A stretch of 64,000 nt of DNA, taken from Wolbachia endosymbiont of Meromenopon meropis (GTDB lineage: Bacteria > Pseudomonadota > Alphaproteobacteria > Rickettsiales > Anaplasmataceae). This document shows positions 9,270 to 21,947 of the stretch, in pieces (the first letter of the stretch is position 1; each line of letters starts with the position of its first letter). Under the pieces are notes generated by a model that was not told the origin of the DNA, ran no database searches, and was given only the letters and a program-made list of their open reading frames with translations. Position numbers and translations under genes: made by a program. The stretch spans positions 1 through 64,000 of the forward strand of contig JAJETZ010000003.1 of assembly GCA_029784595.1 (NCBI GenBank), written 5' to 3'.

Positions 9270-10562
9270 TTATGTAAAATGCTCCTTTACATAATTATCA
9301 ATAATTGTCTTGAATTCTTCAAAAATATTATCACTTTGTAAAGTTTTGAAATATTTGCCGTCTTTATAAACCGCTGAAACGGACTTTTCTCCATATCCTG
9401 GTAAGCTGATTCCCAAATTTGCGTGTTTACTTTCTCCTGGACCATTTACGATACATCCCATAACAGCAATATTCATGCGTTCTACGCCTGGATTTTGCTT
9501 TTTCCAAATTGGCATGCGAATTTTTATATATTCATTTACTTCTTTAGTTAATGTACGAAAAAGATTGCTATTTGTGCGACCACATCCTGGGCATGAATTA
9601 ATTTGGGGGCTAAAGTAACGAAAACCCATAGATTGTAGTATTTCTTGACACACTATTACTTCATTAAGTCTCGATTCACCGGGTCGTTGAGTTAAAGAAG
9701 CGCGTATTGTATCTCCAATACCATTTTGGAGTAAATAAGTAAACCCTGCTGTAGTATTTACTATGCCTTTGCTACCCATGCCAGCTTCAGTTAATCCCAA
9801 ATGCAATGCATAATTGGAAGCTTTTGCAAGTGATGTATAAATTGCTATTAAATCTTGTACCTTGCTAACTTTACACGAAATAATTATTTTATCTGCATCG
9901 AGGCCAATTTTTTCAGCTTTATGCGCGCTGCTTAAAGCAGATACTACGAGTGCTTTGCGTAATATAATATCAGGAGATTTCGGATTACTAGATAAGGAAT
10001 TTTCATCCATTAATTTTTGAAAAAGATACTTATCAAGGCTACCCCAGTTTACTCCGATTCTAATCGGAATATTATGCTTTATTACGTATTCTATAACTCT
10101 TTCAAATTTTTTGTCACGTTTGTTTCCAAAGCCTATATTGCCTGGATTTATCCTGATTTTACCCAATAACTTAATATTGTCTGGATAGTTTTTAATTAAT
10201 CTGTCCAGTTCGTATTGCCCACAACCAATTAATATCTTAGGATCGAATCCTACTTTATTTATTTCTTCTGCTATATAGGGTATTGTTTTCGCTATTTTTT
10301 CTGAATTCAAAGCAATTCTCACCAACTCTGAACCCGCATGTACTAATTCTATTATTTCTTTTGCGTACTGTTTAGCGTTAATTTTTATATTATCATGATC
10401 TATGTGTAGACCAAGTGCCATAGATTGAACAACTATAGGATTAGTTCCCCCTATACTTACTTGTCCGATTTTTACAACGTGAGTCTTATGTCGAGAAACA
10501 GATTCACAGCTTAAGTTAAGATCAAGCAATTTTTCACTTAACATCATTTTATTAATAATCAA
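9270..10562 (-). CDS. ispG: 4-hydroxy-3-methylbut-2-en-1-yl diphosphate synthase
   Basis: GcpE/IspG motifs [16 protein letters not shown]-like [39 protein letters not shown]. Confidence 0.97.
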   Translation of the reverse strand: MIINKMMLSEKLLDLNLSCESVSRHKTHVVKIGQVSIGGTNPIVVQSMALGLHIDHDNIKINAKQYAKEIIELVHAGSELVRIALNSEKIAKTIPYIAEEINKVGFDPKILIGCGQYELDRLIKNYPDNIKLLGKIRINPGNIGFGNKRDKKFERVIEYVIKHNIPIRIGVNWGSLDKYLFQKLMDENSLSSNPKSPDIILRKALVVSALSSAHKAEKIGLDADKIIISCKVSKVQDLIAIYTSLAKASNYALHLGLTEAGMGSKGIVNTTAGFTYLLQNGIGDTIRASLTQRPGESRLNEVIVCQEILQSMGFRYFSPQINSCPGCGRTNSNLFRTLTKEVNEYIKIRMPIWKKQNPGVERMNIAVMGCIVNGPGESKHANLGISLPGYGEKSVSAVYKDGKYFKTLQSDNIFEEFKTIIDNYVKEHFT

Positions 10563-10564
10563 AT

Positions 10565-11194
10565 TTATTTTGTCGTATCGGTTATACTTTCAAATACATC
10601 TGAACTATTCAAGTTATGTTGTGCTAAATTATTTAAATTTGTAATAGAATCACACAGGCATGTTTTTTTTGATGAAGCGCCGTTTATAGTAATATTTATG
10701 GGAGAGATTTTTCTCTCTAGCATCGCAATAGATCTTTTTCTTTCTTGTTGTTTAGTTTTAAGGTGCGCTTCCTCATATTGAGGTTGATCATCTATAAACA
10801 CTGCACCTTTCAGACGTGCAATATCAATACCGTGCTGGTTTATCATAGCATTTTCTCCATCATTAATTGTACAATTTTTTATCTCATTCGATTTATTATA
10901 CAGGGGAGCACTTTTTTTTTCTCTTAATCTTCTGACCAAGTTTCTTCCGATCAAGTTAGGATTAGTTCGACTTTGCGACTTTTTTTTCTTTAAAATCTCT
11001 CTGCGTTTTTCATATAGCTTATATGATTCAACAAAGTCTTCGTCTTCATGAAAGCTTGCACCCCCAGGATTACCTGGTGGTATATATTTTTTACTAAACT
11101 TCACTTTAGATTTAGCTTCAACATTCTGTGAAACAGAAAAACCGAAACTCAAAAATGTCAATATAAATAATACTTCAAAAAAAAAACTAAACAT
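10565..11194 (-). CDS. Hypothetical secreted basic protein upstream of ispG
   Basis: 209 aa; N-terminal signal peptide-like segment [27 protein letters not shown], Lys/Arg-rich middle, CLC near C-terminus; 2 nt from the ispG start. Confidence 0.65.
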   Translation of the reverse strand: MFSFFFEVLFILTFLSFGFSVSQNVEAKSKVKFSKKYIPPGNPGGASFHEDEDFVESYKLYEKRREILKKKKSQSRTNPNLIGRNLVRRLREKKSAPLYNKSNEIKNCTINDGENAMINQHGIDIARLKGAVFIDDQPQYEEAHLKTKQQERKRSIAMLERKISPINITINGASSKKTCLCDSITNLNNLAQHNLNSSDVFESITDTTK

Positions 11195-11536
11195 ATTAGT
11201 ACTATAATAAACAGTTTTATTAAGAATAAAGATTAATTGATTTTAAGTAAATCAGAATTTTATTAATTTTGTAATGCATACAAAATTTATATTTTTATTT
11301 ACTCATTTTTTTCGCTTTTTTTTTAAAAAATCTTCCAATTTTTATTAATATGCTTATAAAACACACTTCCAACAAAGTGGATAGATTATAATAAATAGAA
11401 AATTCACATATTCAATAAACGATTTTTGTTAGGAAACGCAGATGTTTAAATTTATAAAAGACACTTTTTGCTGAAAATTAAATAAAAATGACACGCACAA
11501 CTTAGAGAAAGAAATTTAATAGTTGTAACTCAGATT

Positions 11537-12427
11537 CTAATAGCTACCCAAGATTCTTATCTCCCACTCAAGTTCAACATTAAACTTATTTTTCACTATA
11601 TTTTTTACCTCGTTGCCAAGACTTTCTAAGTCAGATGCAGTAGCATTATTATAATTGAAAAGAAAATTGCAATGTTTCTTGGAAATTTTAGCTCTACCAT
11701 TGTCTAACTTGCGACAACCAGATTTATCGATTAATTCCCATGCTAGATGTTCTTTTGTATTTTTAAATATACAACCGGCAGTTTTTCCTTTTATTGGTTG
11801 ACTTTTGTTTTTTTTGTCAGCTAACTCTTTTAGTTTACGCAATATAATTTCGCGCTTTGCGCTTACACCTTTAAATTCAGCTTCAATAAAAATCCATCGT
11901 CCTTTTAAACTATGTCCACGATAAAAATAATTCATTTCTTTTCTAGAAAATTCATATAAATTTCCGTTTTCTAGACTTACTGCCTTTATAAATTGTACAA
12001 TACTTGCGATATCACTACCATATGAGCCAGCGTTCATTTCTAATCCACCGCCAACAGTACCTGGAATTCCAACTAAAAATTCAAATCCACTAATTTGTTG
12101 TTTTTCGGCAAAATAAGCAAGATTGCTAAGTAGAGCAGCCCCGCCTGCAATAATAGAATTATTGCCTTTATTATATTTAATATATGCAAATTCTTTGCCT
12201 AATTTTACCGTTATTCCTTTAATGCCACCATCTCGCACTATTACATTAGATGCTGCACCAATAACATTGATTGGCAATTTAGCATTTTTAATCAAGAATG
12301 TTAAATCTTCAATGTCACATGGTTTAAATAAAACATCAGCTTGTCCACCAACGTTAAACCATGTCATTTTAGACATTGAAACATTATAACGATAGATTCC
12401 ACGTATTTTAGGTAAGCTTACAAACAT
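11537..12427 (-). CDS. murB: UDP-N-acetylmuramate dehydrogenase
   Basis: MurB motifs TWFNVGGQADVLFKP, GIPGTVGGGLEMNAGSYG, GKTAGCIFKN. Confidence 0.96.
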   Translation of the reverse strand: MFVSLPKIRGIYRYNVSMSKMTWFNVGGQADVLFKPCDIEDLTFLIKNAKLPINVIGAASNVIVRDGGIKGITVKLGKEFAYIKYNKGNNSIIAGGAALLSNLAYFAEKQQISGFEFLVGIPGTVGGGLEMNAGSYGSDIASIVQFIKAVSLENGNLYEFSRKEMNYFYRGHSLKGRWIFIEAEFKGVSAKREIILRKLKELADKKNKSQPIKGKTAGCIFKNTKEHLAWELIDKSGCRKLDNGRAKISKKHCNFLFNYNNATASDLESLGNEVKNIVKNKFNVELEWEIRILGSY

Positions 12428-13296
12428 TTTGATTTTAGTTCTAATCCTGCATCCATACCAATTTTTTCTGCATCTTCTTCAAATGAAATACGTTCAGTAA
12501 AGTAAATATTTTTTTTATCTGCTAACATACAGCGAAGATGTAGTACATTTTCACTCACATATTCTGCTAAAGCTGCAAGTGCCATCAAACATGAACCATT
12601 TACTGTCTTCATGAAGCTACGCTCCGATTTAACTCTTACAAAAGACGCATCATTATTGATTTTTTGTAAAACCTCAATAATTTTTACATCGTTTTTTCTA
12701 CATTGAATACAAATAGCTCCTTGCCCTACTGCGCTTAACATAATTTTTGGTGACAATACTTGTTTAATTAAATGATGTTTATTTAATCTCACGAGTCCCG
12801 CTTCAGCTACAATTATTCCGTCAAAATTATTATTTTGCAATCTAGTTGTTATATTTCCTCGAAGTGATACTACGTTTATATCTGGTCTAAAATTTAGTAG
12901 TTGTACTTTTCTTCTTATCGAGGAAGTTCCAATCAATGCTCGCTCTGGTAAAGATTCCAAGTTTCTATATTTGTTAGAAACAAATGTGTCATATGGACTT
13001 GATCTTTCTAAGATACAGGGAATTATTGAATTTTTTGAGAAAAATGCAGGTACGTCTTTTAGTGAATGAACTGCCATATCTATACTATTCTCAAGTAGTG
13101 CTGCCTCAATTTCTTTAAGAAAAAGTCCCTTGCCTCCTATTTTGGCAAGGTTCATATTTGTATATTTATCACCAGAGGTCATCAATCTAATGATTTTAAT
13201 AGATAAGTTAGGAAAAGAGTCTAACAACTTTTGTTTTGCTTCTAAAGCTTGAGCAATTGCAAGATTGCTTCCTCTAGTACCTATTCTGACTAACAT
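12418..13296 (-). CDS. hemC: Hydroxymethylbilane synthase (porphobilinogen deaminase)
   Basis: HemC motifs VRIGTRGSNLAIAQA, MAVHSLKDVP, GTSSIRRKVQL, LRGNITTRL; dipyrromethane Cys in GSCLMALAA. Confidence 0.97.
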   Translation of the reverse strand: MLVRIGTRGSNLAIAQALEAKQKLLDSFPNLSIKIIRLMTSGDKYTNMNLAKIGGKGLFLKEIEAALLENSIDMAVHSLKDVPAFFSKNSIIPCILERSSPYDTFVSNKYRNLESLPERALIGTSSIRRKVQLLNFRPDINVVSLRGNITTRLQNNNFDGIIVAEAGLVRLNKHHLIKQVLSPKIMLSAVGQGAICIQCRKNDVKIIEVLQKINNDASFVRVKSERSFMKTVNGSCLMALAALAEYVSENVLHLRCMLADKKNIYFTERISFEEDAEKIGMDAGLELKSKCL

Positions 13297-15640
13297 TTGT
13301 GTATTGCGCTATTAAAAAATTCTTATATACAAAAGAATACTCAATTAGGGTGACATAAAATGTTGTGGAATTCAAGTCCATATTTAACTAGAAGAGATTT
13401 TCTAATATCTATTTTATATTAGATATAAGAAATAAAAGTAATTTAAGGAAAGATATTACTGAAGATTAAAAGTTAAATTAAGTTAAAAACTTTTCATGTT
13501 GAGATTAGTATTCACTGTTAGCTATTATGATTATAGCAAAAGTTTTTATTTTTCAGATTTTAAATAAGAATCAAATAGTATCAAAATTTGAAATACTCTA
13601 TTTTTATACAATAAATATCAAACTCAATTCTTTTACTCAGTCTTTTTATCATAACATAGTTCTCTACTTATGCGTTAGGCAATTCATTTAAGTTTATTGA
13701 AATTAAAATATTCAAGCAAAACTTTTAAATTACTTTCAATAAGTAGCTAATTACGTTATGTATAGCGCTTTGATCTTTTATCTTTATAAATGCTTTTGCA
13801 TTTTACTTTTTTTTTAAATTTTGGTTTATTCTTTTACTGTTAGATCGTATAAATTCATGTTTATATATAATATATTTTTATTGTTATAACGTTTAGGCGG
13901 GTTGAACTTTCAACATTTCAATATTATTTTCCTTCTCATATCTTGGTGTTACCTTTATATTGTTTATTATATTACGGTTCTAGTATCGAGTTGATAATTT
14001 TTACAATTATATTCGGCTTTTACAATAAGTAATAAACTTATACCGTCAAAAATAGTGATTTTCAAAAATTATTGACTTTTAGCACTTATATATCTTAATT
14101 TTATTATCTAATAATGAAGATTATGTAATAATTACAACTAGAATATCTTTTTTATAACATTTCATTTTTTTGCATTGAGATAACAATCTATCTATGTAGC
14201 TAATAATATTATAGTCGATCTTTATAAGTAAAAACGCTTTTTTTAGTCTTTTCGCATTAACTCTTTCACTTCTATTCTTGTTTTAACTATTTTTGTATTA
14301 TATCAAATAATTTCTATTAGAGATTAGACCTGAATGGGATTGATGTTAAAGAATATTTTTTTACATTTTTAACTTTATTATCCTATTCATTTCTTTATTC
14401 ATGAATTACTTATGTAAATACATCACCCAACTATCTTTAGTTTTCTTGAAAAGATTAATTTTTAAATTTTATTTTCTACATTCTATGCATTAATTAATGA
14501 TAACTACAATGAAGACGCATTGCACTCATAAGACTTATATAACTCTTTTGCTATTTATAAATTCATTATTAAAAATTTAATTTTTTCTATTTCAGTAAGT
14601 TTTGCATGCTTTCCGAGATACTCTTTGTGCGTGAACTGATAGATTAAATTAAGAATTAATATTAATTTTTTATTAAAAAGTTTAAAAAAGATCATCCACA
14701 TTCTTTAATGCTAAAAAAAATTTTTGCATAAGATTTACATATGTTTCAATTTGTATTACAACCAATAAGGTTGATAAATTTTAATTAAATTAATTTAAAC
14801 TTGCTTTTTTATCTATAAATAAATACTTAAGTAATTAAAAGTCTCAAATTTGATTAGTGATTACCCATAGTCTATGAATTTATATTCATATATCGATCTC
14901 ATTTTTCATGAGAGCAAAGGATTGATTATTCTATATATAATAATTGCTTTTATTTTTCTTTATTAACTTGCTTTTGAGCAAGACTTTTTACATATCCGAA
15001 GCCACTACTATCATTTTAGATTTTTTTTTGAAGAAGTTGTTGATCAATTGATAATTTTCCCTGTCTTGCAAAAAGAATGTAGGTATTTTTATGTTTGTGA
15101 TTAGGTTTACTAAATTTTGATGCTAAATATGCAACAGATTTTTTTGCTTAAGGTGACACAAGAATTTATCTTTATCACTCCTTACTTTTTGTTATTTTAA
15201 CAACTGATACGTATTACAGTTACTATTTTTTAGTAGTAACTTTTTAGTAGTCTACTAAATTAAAGAAAAAATAAATAAGGTGGTGGAATTACGTTATTTA
15301 GGATGTAATCCGTGCATTTATTAGGTATTTCAAAAATTGAAAACGCAGAAGAGCGAATTCAACTCTGAATGTTAATCAAAAATGTAGTTTTTCTATAAAT
15401 TTTAGATATATAAAAAATAAAAAAACTAGATAGTAATTATAATTAATGATCCATTCTACGAATGGTTTCTCGCTGGATGCGATAATTGATCTTATGGGTC
15501 AAGACAAATTTTGAAGAGGGTTAATCACGCTAGTTTTAGAAACTTTCAATTGGATTTTATTTAAATAATTATTATTTTTTTATAAAATAAATATGCCATT
15601 AAAAGTAATGCAATTATAAAATATTAAATATTATCATCCT

Positions 15641-16393
15641 TTACTTTTTCTTTTCGATGTATCCGCAGACCAAAATCGATAGTTCATATAGAACTAACAT
15701 TGGTACAGCAAGTCCCACTTGACTCAATACATCAGGTGGGGTTAGGATTGCAGCAATAATAAAAATTACTACTATTGCAATTCTGCGCTTATTCGACAAG
15801 CTTTGTGCGGTAAGCAGACCAACTCTCACCATTAAAGTGAGTATGACTGGAATCTGAAATGCAATACCAAATGCAAACATAAATTGAAGGACTAAATCTA
15901 GATACTCACTAACTGATGGCATAAATTCTATTGGTATACCAAAAGATCTACCACTGTGTTCAAAAGCGATAAAAAATTTCCATGCTAAAGGAAATATATA
16001 GTAATAAACTACCGCAGCACCCATTATGAATAAAACTGGTGTTGCAATCAGGTATGGCAACAGTACTGCTTTTTCGCTTTTGTATAAGCCAGGTGCCAAA
16101 AATACATAGAATTGCCATGCAAACACAGGGAAAGAAAATAAAAGCGCGCTCATTAATGCGACTCGGAGATATACAAAAAATGCCTCTGTTAAGTCTGTAT
16201 AGATTAGAGAAAAGTCATGACTATCTTTCGTAACCTCTATTAAAGGTGTGAGTAAGAAACGGTATATACTTTCTTTAAAGTAATAGCAAAAGCCAAAAAC
16301 AATGCAAAAGAACAAAAAACAAAAAACGACTCTTCTCCTGAGTTCTGCAAAATGTTCATAAAATGAAGCATATTTGTTTAAATACTTATTCAT
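15641..16393 (-). CDS. tatC: Sec-independent protein translocase TatC
   Basis: Six-TM TatC with HFAELRRRVVF, FPVFAWQFYVFLAPGLYKSEK, AAILTPPDVLSQ. Confidence 0.96.
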   Translation of the reverse strand: MNKYLNKYASFYEHFAELRRRVVFCFLFFCIVFGFCYYFKESIYRFLLTPLIEVTKDSHDFSLIYTDLTEAFFVYLRVALMSALLFSFPVFAWQFYVFLAPGLYKSEKAVLLPYLIATPVLFIMGAAVVYYYIFPLAWKFFIAFEHSGRSFGIPIEFMPSVSEYLDLVLQFMFAFGIAFQIPVILTLMVRVGLLTAQSLSNKRRIAIVVIFIIAAILTPPDVLSQVGLAVPMLVLYELSILVCGYIEKKK

Positions 16394-17390
16394 ACTCTCT
16401 ATTATAACATAGTAATGCTATACTTAACATTCTTAGAGAAAAAGCCCATTCATTATCATACCACGCTGCAATTCTACAAATATCTCCCGTAACATATGTA
16501 TTTGTTAAATCTATGATTGCGCTATAAGTACTATGAATAAAGTCTATTGAGACTAAAGGTTCTTTGCATACAAAAAGCACATCGTTTTTTGAGTTTTCAA
16601 ATATTTCATTTATTTCTTTGATCGTTGTTTTTTTATTAGTTATAAATTTAAAATCAATCAGAGAAACATTACTAACAGGAACTCTAATGGCAGTTCCATC
16701 TAGTTTTCCTTTTAATTGAGGAATAATAGAACCAATTGTTTTTGCTACTCCAGTTGTAGTTGGTATTATGGATAGACCACATGCTCTTGCTCTACGTAAA
16801 TCTATATGGTTACCATCAAGAACATTTTGATCATTTGTATATGCATGTATTGTAGTTACAAAGCCGCTTTTAATGCCTAGATTAGTTTGTAAAATTTGTA
16901 CAATTGGAGCTAGGCAATTTGTAGTACAAGAGCCAGCTGATATCACTTTATGTTCTTTCTTGAGCATATTATTGTTTACACCATAAATTATTGTTACATC
17001 AGCATCTAAAACTGGAGCAGAGACAATGATTCTTGTTGCATTGTGTCTTCTTGCTTCTTTTTTTTTGTTAAATGCACCTGTACATTCTAAAACTATATCA
17101 ACATTCCAAGGAATATTTTCAGGTTTTTTTTCTCTATATATGGAAAATCTTCTGTCATTTATAGAAATCCAATTTTCAGATTCGTTAAAATCAACATTAC
17201 CATTAAATTTACCATGAATAGAATCATACTTAATCAAGTGTGCATGTTTCTCAGCGCTAAGTGATCCGTTTACTCCAACAACTTCTATATGCTTATTATA
17301 TTTTTCTATTTCGAAAATAGCACGTAATAAACTTTTACCTATTCTACCAAGACCATTAATTCCTATACGAATTTTCATTTCTTTGATCAA
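16386..17390 (-). CDS. gap: Glyceraldehyde-3-phosphate dehydrogenase, type I
   Basis: IRIGINGLGRIGKSLLRA, SAGSCTTNCLAP active site, AAWYDNEWAFS; overlaps tatC by 8 nt. Confidence 0.97.
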   Translation of the reverse strand: MIKEMKIRIGINGLGRIGKSLLRAIFEIEKYNKHIEVVGVNGSLSAEKHAHLIKYDSIHGKFNGNVDFNESENWISINDRRFSIYREKKPENIPWNVDIVLECTGAFNKKKEARRHNATRIIVSAPVLDADVTIIYGVNNNMLKKEHKVISAGSCTTNCLAPIVQILQTNLGIKSGFVTTIHAYTNDQNVLDGNHIDLRRARACGLSIIPTTTGVAKTIGSIIPQLKGKLDGTAIRVPVSNVSLIDFKFITNKKTTIKEINEIFENSKNDVLFVCKEPLVSIDFIHSTYSAIIDLTNTYVTGDICRIAAWYDNEWAFSLRMLSIALLCYNREYE

Positions 17391-17776
17391 AAAAACTTGA
17401 CTATTAAAGAATCAAGGACGAAGAACAACAATCAATAAAATGTTAGAAACAAAATCACTTAAGTTAAAATTTCGAATGCAACAACGATAGATAATCTTAA
17501 ATAATCTGACTCAAAATGACATCTTTCAATCGAAGTACGAGACTCTATTGAAGTTTACTATAAAGTAGAAATAAATTCAAGGTACTAATATTTAAAATAA
17601 TGCATCGAATTAACATATCGTGTATTCATTTGTAAAGAGACGATTCTAATCGTTATCAGTAAATTTAAAGAGTAGAAAATAAATAGAATTGAGATTAAAG
17701 TTTGCTATGAGAAAAAGTAATTTTATTACTGATACTATGATAGTTTGTATGTTCTATATATATTAAGGTGTGATTG

Positions 17777-17809
17777 CTATGGCAGTAATGCTAGGTTTAC
17801 TGCGTATAG
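17777..17809 (+). promoter_or_regulatory. Strong hairpin in the pheT upstream region (leader, attenuator or terminator)
   Basis: GCAGTAA (17782-17788) / TTACTGC (17797-17803) with outer CTAT/ATAG, followed by a short T-run; about 175 nt before the pheT start. Confidence 0.4.
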
Positions 17810-17981
17810 ATAATTTTTAAAAGGTGAAATCAAAAAATATGAATTTGTGACACTAAAGTCATGGTAATAAAATTATATTGGCTCTAATTTAGGATTCGTG
17901 AAGTAGAAATATTCAACTACGATAAACTTTAAAAGTGTTTAATTGTGTATTAAAATGAATTTTATTTCTTGCCAAATTGCG

Positions 17982-20324
17982 ATGAAATTTACATTATCCT
18001 GGTTGTTAGAGTATTTAGAAACTGGCGCCAGTTTAGAAGAGATTATCAACAAATTAACTTGTATAGGGTTGGAAGTAGAAGATGTAATAGATAATGCTGA
18101 ATTAGCAGGATTTGTTGTTGCAAAGATATTAGAAGTTGTACCTCATACAAGTATTGACAAGTTAAAATTATGTAAAGTAGATGATGGAAGTAAAATTCTT
18201 CATGTATCTTGCATAGCAAGCAATGCTAGAGCAGGAATGAAAACTATATTTGCATCTTTTGGCAGTACATTACTAACAAATAACTTTAAGATTAATCCAA
18301 TGAAAATATTAGGAATGCTAAGTGAAGAAGCGATTTGCTCCGCTTCTAAGTCTGAGCTCGTGCAAGAAAAAGACGAAAAGATAATTGAGCTTTCTGATGA
18401 TTATAAGATAGGAGATAAATTTTTTAATTGCGATCCTATTATTGATGTAAATGTTACTCCAAATCGAGGAGATTGTTTAAGTGTTTACGGAATAGCTCGT
18501 GATTTAGCAGCAACAGGAATTGGAACGTTGAAGACTTTAAATATTCCAGAATTAACTTACGTTATAAATTCGCCAATTAATGTCAGAGTTACTGATCGAG
18601 AAAGTTTTATTAGTGGGATATACATTGCTAATGTAAAAAACAAAGAAAGCCCAAAATGGCTAAAAAATAGACTCCAATCGATAGGAATGCGCTGTATTTC
18701 TACGATAGTAGATATCACTAATTATATTATGATATCTTTTGGTCGCCCTATGCACGCATATGATGCAAGAAAGATAAAAGGGGATCTTATAGTACGCAAA
18801 GCAAATAGTGGAGAAAAATTTATTGGTTTAAACAATAAAGAATACCTTTTGAATAAAGATATAAGCGTTATTTCTGATAATGAAAATATTCATGCAATTG
18901 CTGGAATTTTAGGTAGCAAATGTAGTGAATGTAAACTTGAAACTACTGATATCTTTTTGGAATCTGCTTGGTTTAATCACATTTCTATTACTAAATCTTC
19001 AAGACAACTCGGCATTTTTACAGATTCAAGTTACAAATTTGCACGTTCAGTTGATCCTAAATTTACCTTTAATGGACTAAGTATTGCAACTCAGATGATT
19101 TTAGATTTATGTGGTGGAGAAGCCTCAGATATAGTGTCTGCCGGCAATTTAAATATATCTGATATCAAAATAAATTTTGATTATCAGGATGTAAATAAAC
19201 TTGGAAGCGTATCTGTATCGTCTGATAAGACGTTCGATATTTTGACAAAACTAGGATTTAGCATTGACAAAAAAACTGAAAATAATTGGATTGTAAAAGT
19301 GCCGAGCTGGAAACGAGACGTAACTATGTCGGCTGATTTAATTGAAGAAGTAGTGAGAATATATGGATATGATAAAATAAAAAAAGAAGAGATATTGATA
19401 GGAGGAGATATTGAGATAGAGACAAATGTATATGATGATTTACGTATCTTAATGACAAGTAGAGGATTTTATGAGGTGTTCAGTTGGTCATTTATGAGTG
19501 AATCTATAGCTGAAAAGTTTGGTTATTTGAATAAGTTGTTTATCATTGACAACCCATTTAATAATAATTTTAACATAATGAGGCCAAGTATTATACCAAA
19601 TTTATTGCAAATAATTGCAAATAATATTGCTCATGGAGTATATGATCTTGCGATTTTCGAGATCGGGCCAGTTTATTATGATAGTATCAATCAGTCTAAT
19701 TACGCTTTAAGCGGAATGAGATCTGGAAGTAATTTACCAAGAAATCACTATAATACTGACAGAGAAATAGATGTATTTGATGCAAAAACTGATATTGTAA
19801 CAGCTTTAGAATTTTTTAATATCAATTGCGATGATCTAACGATAGAGAGAGCAGAAAAAGAATATTATCATCCGGGGAAAGCAGGTTTATTCTCTTTTGA
19901 AAGTAAAATGATTGGTCATTTTGGAGAAGTACATCCAAATATATTGAATTTTTTTAATATTAAGCAGAAAGTTGTAGGTTTTGAATTAATATTAGAAAAT
20001 GTCAGAAATTTACCTATAAGTAGAAAAAAATTTATCGATTATAAATATCAAAGTGTAAAACGTGATTTTGCATTTATTGTAAATAAAAATGTAGAAGTAG
20101 GTACTATAATCAATATAGTAAAGAAAAGTTCAGATCTTATTGCAGAAATTTTAGTTTTCGATGTTTACTACGGAAGTAATATTGAATCGAATAAAATGTC
20201 TGTAGCGTTATCGGTTACTTTTCGTTCTTCGACTCACACTTTGACTGAAAAAGAAATACAAAAAGAATCGAGTGCTATAATTAATTTGGTGCGTGAAAAT
20301 GTTGGAGGAATTTTGAGAAAATAG
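17982..20324 (+). CDS. pheT: Phenylalanine--tRNA ligase beta subunit
   Basis: [12 protein letters not shown] start (ATG at 17982), [12 protein letters not shown]-like [22 protein letters not shown]-terminal FDX-ACB domain [10 protein letters not shown]... Confidence 0.96.
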   Translation: MKFTLSWLLEYLETGASLEEIINKLTCIGLEVEDVIDNAELAGFVVAKILEVVPHTSIDKLKLCKVDDGSKILHVSCIASNARAGMKTIFASFGSTLLTNNFKINPMKILGMLSEEAICSASKSELVQEKDEKIIELSDDYKIGDKFFNCDPIIDVNVTPNRGDCLSVYGIARDLAATGIGTLKTLNIPELTYVINSPINVRVTDRESFISGIYIANVKNKESPKWLKNRLQSIGMRCISTIVDITNYIMISFGRPMHAYDARKIKGDLIVRKANSGEKFIGLNNKEYLLNKDISVISDNENIHAIAGILGSKCSECKLETTDIFLESAWFNHISITKSSRQLGIFTDSSYKFARSVDPKFTFNGLSIATQMILDLCGGEASDIVSAGNLNISDIKINFDYQDVNKLGSVSVSSDKTFDILTKLGFSIDKKTENNWIVKVPSWKRDVTMSADLIEEVVRIYGYDKIKKEEILIGGDIEIETNVYDDLRILMTSRGFYEVFSWSFMSESIAEKFGYLNKLFIIDNPFNNNFNIMRPSIIPNLLQIIANNIAHGVYDLAIFEIGPVYYDSINQSNYALSGMRSGSNLPRNHYNTDREIDVFDAKTDIVTALEFFNINCDDLTIERAEKEYYHPGKAGLFSFESKMIGHFGEVHPNILNFFNIKQKVVGFELILENVRNLPISRKKFIDYKYQSVKRDFAFIVNKNVEVGTIINIVKKSSDLIAEILVFDVYYGSNIESNKMSVALSVTFRSSTHTLTEKEIQKESSAIINLVRENVGGILRK

Positions 20325-20833
20325 TTCAAATTTTTTAATCACTGTGAGAGTTATGAATAAATGTAATTTATATATTATTTCGCGTGTTGATAATTTTGAT
20401 CAAAAATAGAAAAGTATTATAGGATCATGACAAAGTGTGGGTTTTTTATAAAAACTTACAGCGAAATGAATATTAAAGATAGAGAATTAAATACAAATTT
20501 TAAACGAAGAATATTGTGATTTTCTAATAAAATTAGATTTTTAAAAATTAAATCAGTAAAAGCTAATAGAGTTATTACATCGTGAATTGTAAAGATATAT
20601 AAAGATCAAGAATTTGTGAATAATACTCGATTTGTGAAAAATGTTTCAAACTAAGAAGTAGTTCTTACCATCCAATCAGAATGTAAAAATGAATTTACAA
20701 TTATTCAAACATCTATTAGATTTAGTCATAAAATTACAGGTGCATCTAAATACATTTTTGATTGCTTGTTCTATCTGCTTAATAATTGAAGGCTTACAAT
20801 CAGCCTTATAGCACAAAAGACATCAATTTTCTT

Positions 20834-21460
20834 TTAATCTTTGCCATATCTTTTAGATCTTAGATGAGTTTTATTGCGCTTTATAGCGCATTTGCTCTCT
20901 TTTATTAGAGGTAAAGTAATACCTAACTGCTTCATATACTTTCCTTTCGTGTCATCATACGATTTTTCGCATTCGCTTTCACAACTTAAAAAAACAAATT
21001 GACATGCCCCTTCATTAACGTAGATTTTTGCAGGAAGAGGAGTGGTATTCGAAAACTCGAGCGTAACATAACCTTCCCATTCAGGCTCTAAAGGAGTGAC
21101 GTTTACTATAATTCCACATCTTGCATAAGTTGATTTACCAATGCAGATAACCAGTACATTTCTTGGTATACGAAAATATTCAACTGTACTTCCAAGCGCA
21201 AAGCTGTTTGGCGGAATGATGCATATATCTGTCTCTTTATCTATAAAACTATTCTTGGGAAAGTTTTTAGGATCCATCACGGCTGAATTAACATTAGTAA
21301 AAATTTTAAATTTATTACTAACTCTTGCATCATATCCATATGATGATAATCCAAAAGATATAACACCATTACAGCTTTTATGATCTACAAAAGGCTCTAT
21401 CATCTTCAAACTTTGAGCTTTTTCTTTTATCCACCTATCTGGCATCACTGCCATAATCAT
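20834..21460 (-). CDS. dcd: dCTP deaminase
   Basis: [66 protein letters not shown]. Confidence 0.96.
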   Translation of the reverse strand: MIMAVMPDRWIKEKAQSLKMIEPFVDHKSCNGVISFGLSSYGYDARVSNKFKIFTNVNSAVMDPKNFPKNSFIDKETDICIIPPNSFALGSTVEYFRIPRNVLVICIGKSTYARCGIIVNVTPLEPEWEGYVTLEFSNTTPLPAKIYVNEGACQFVFLSCESECEKSYDDTKGKYMKQLGITLPLIKESKCAIKRNKTHLRSKRYGKD

Positions 21461-21947
21461 CTCTTGAGATTATTCAATTTTATTATTATACGAAAGTAAA
21501 TTTAAATTGTAAACTACATAACAGAATTGAAATAATTTTATTTCATGTAGGCGATAAATGATTTTGATTTTCAATATTTAAATTTTTAAAATTAAGAGAA
21601 TGCAAAGAAACTTCAATTAGATAGTTATTCACTACATATTTTTAACCATTGTAAATATACGAGGAGTTTTTATATTTCTAAAATGAACGTTTTATATAAG
21701 CTAATTTGAGTTTTTATTATGTAAGTAAAAACATCAGATTAGTTTTTAAGCATATTAAAGTAAGCATAATATATAAAATTAAATTATGAGATATAATATA
21801 ATAAGGTGTCAGCATTAATGTTTTTGCTATTTTATAAGGTGTTTATGCAGACTTGAAGCTAAACAATAGCTTCTGTGCTATAATAGCAAAGTAATAAAAG
21901 TATTTTGTTCTTATGATTTTTACATTAGATACTTGATCAAATAAATC

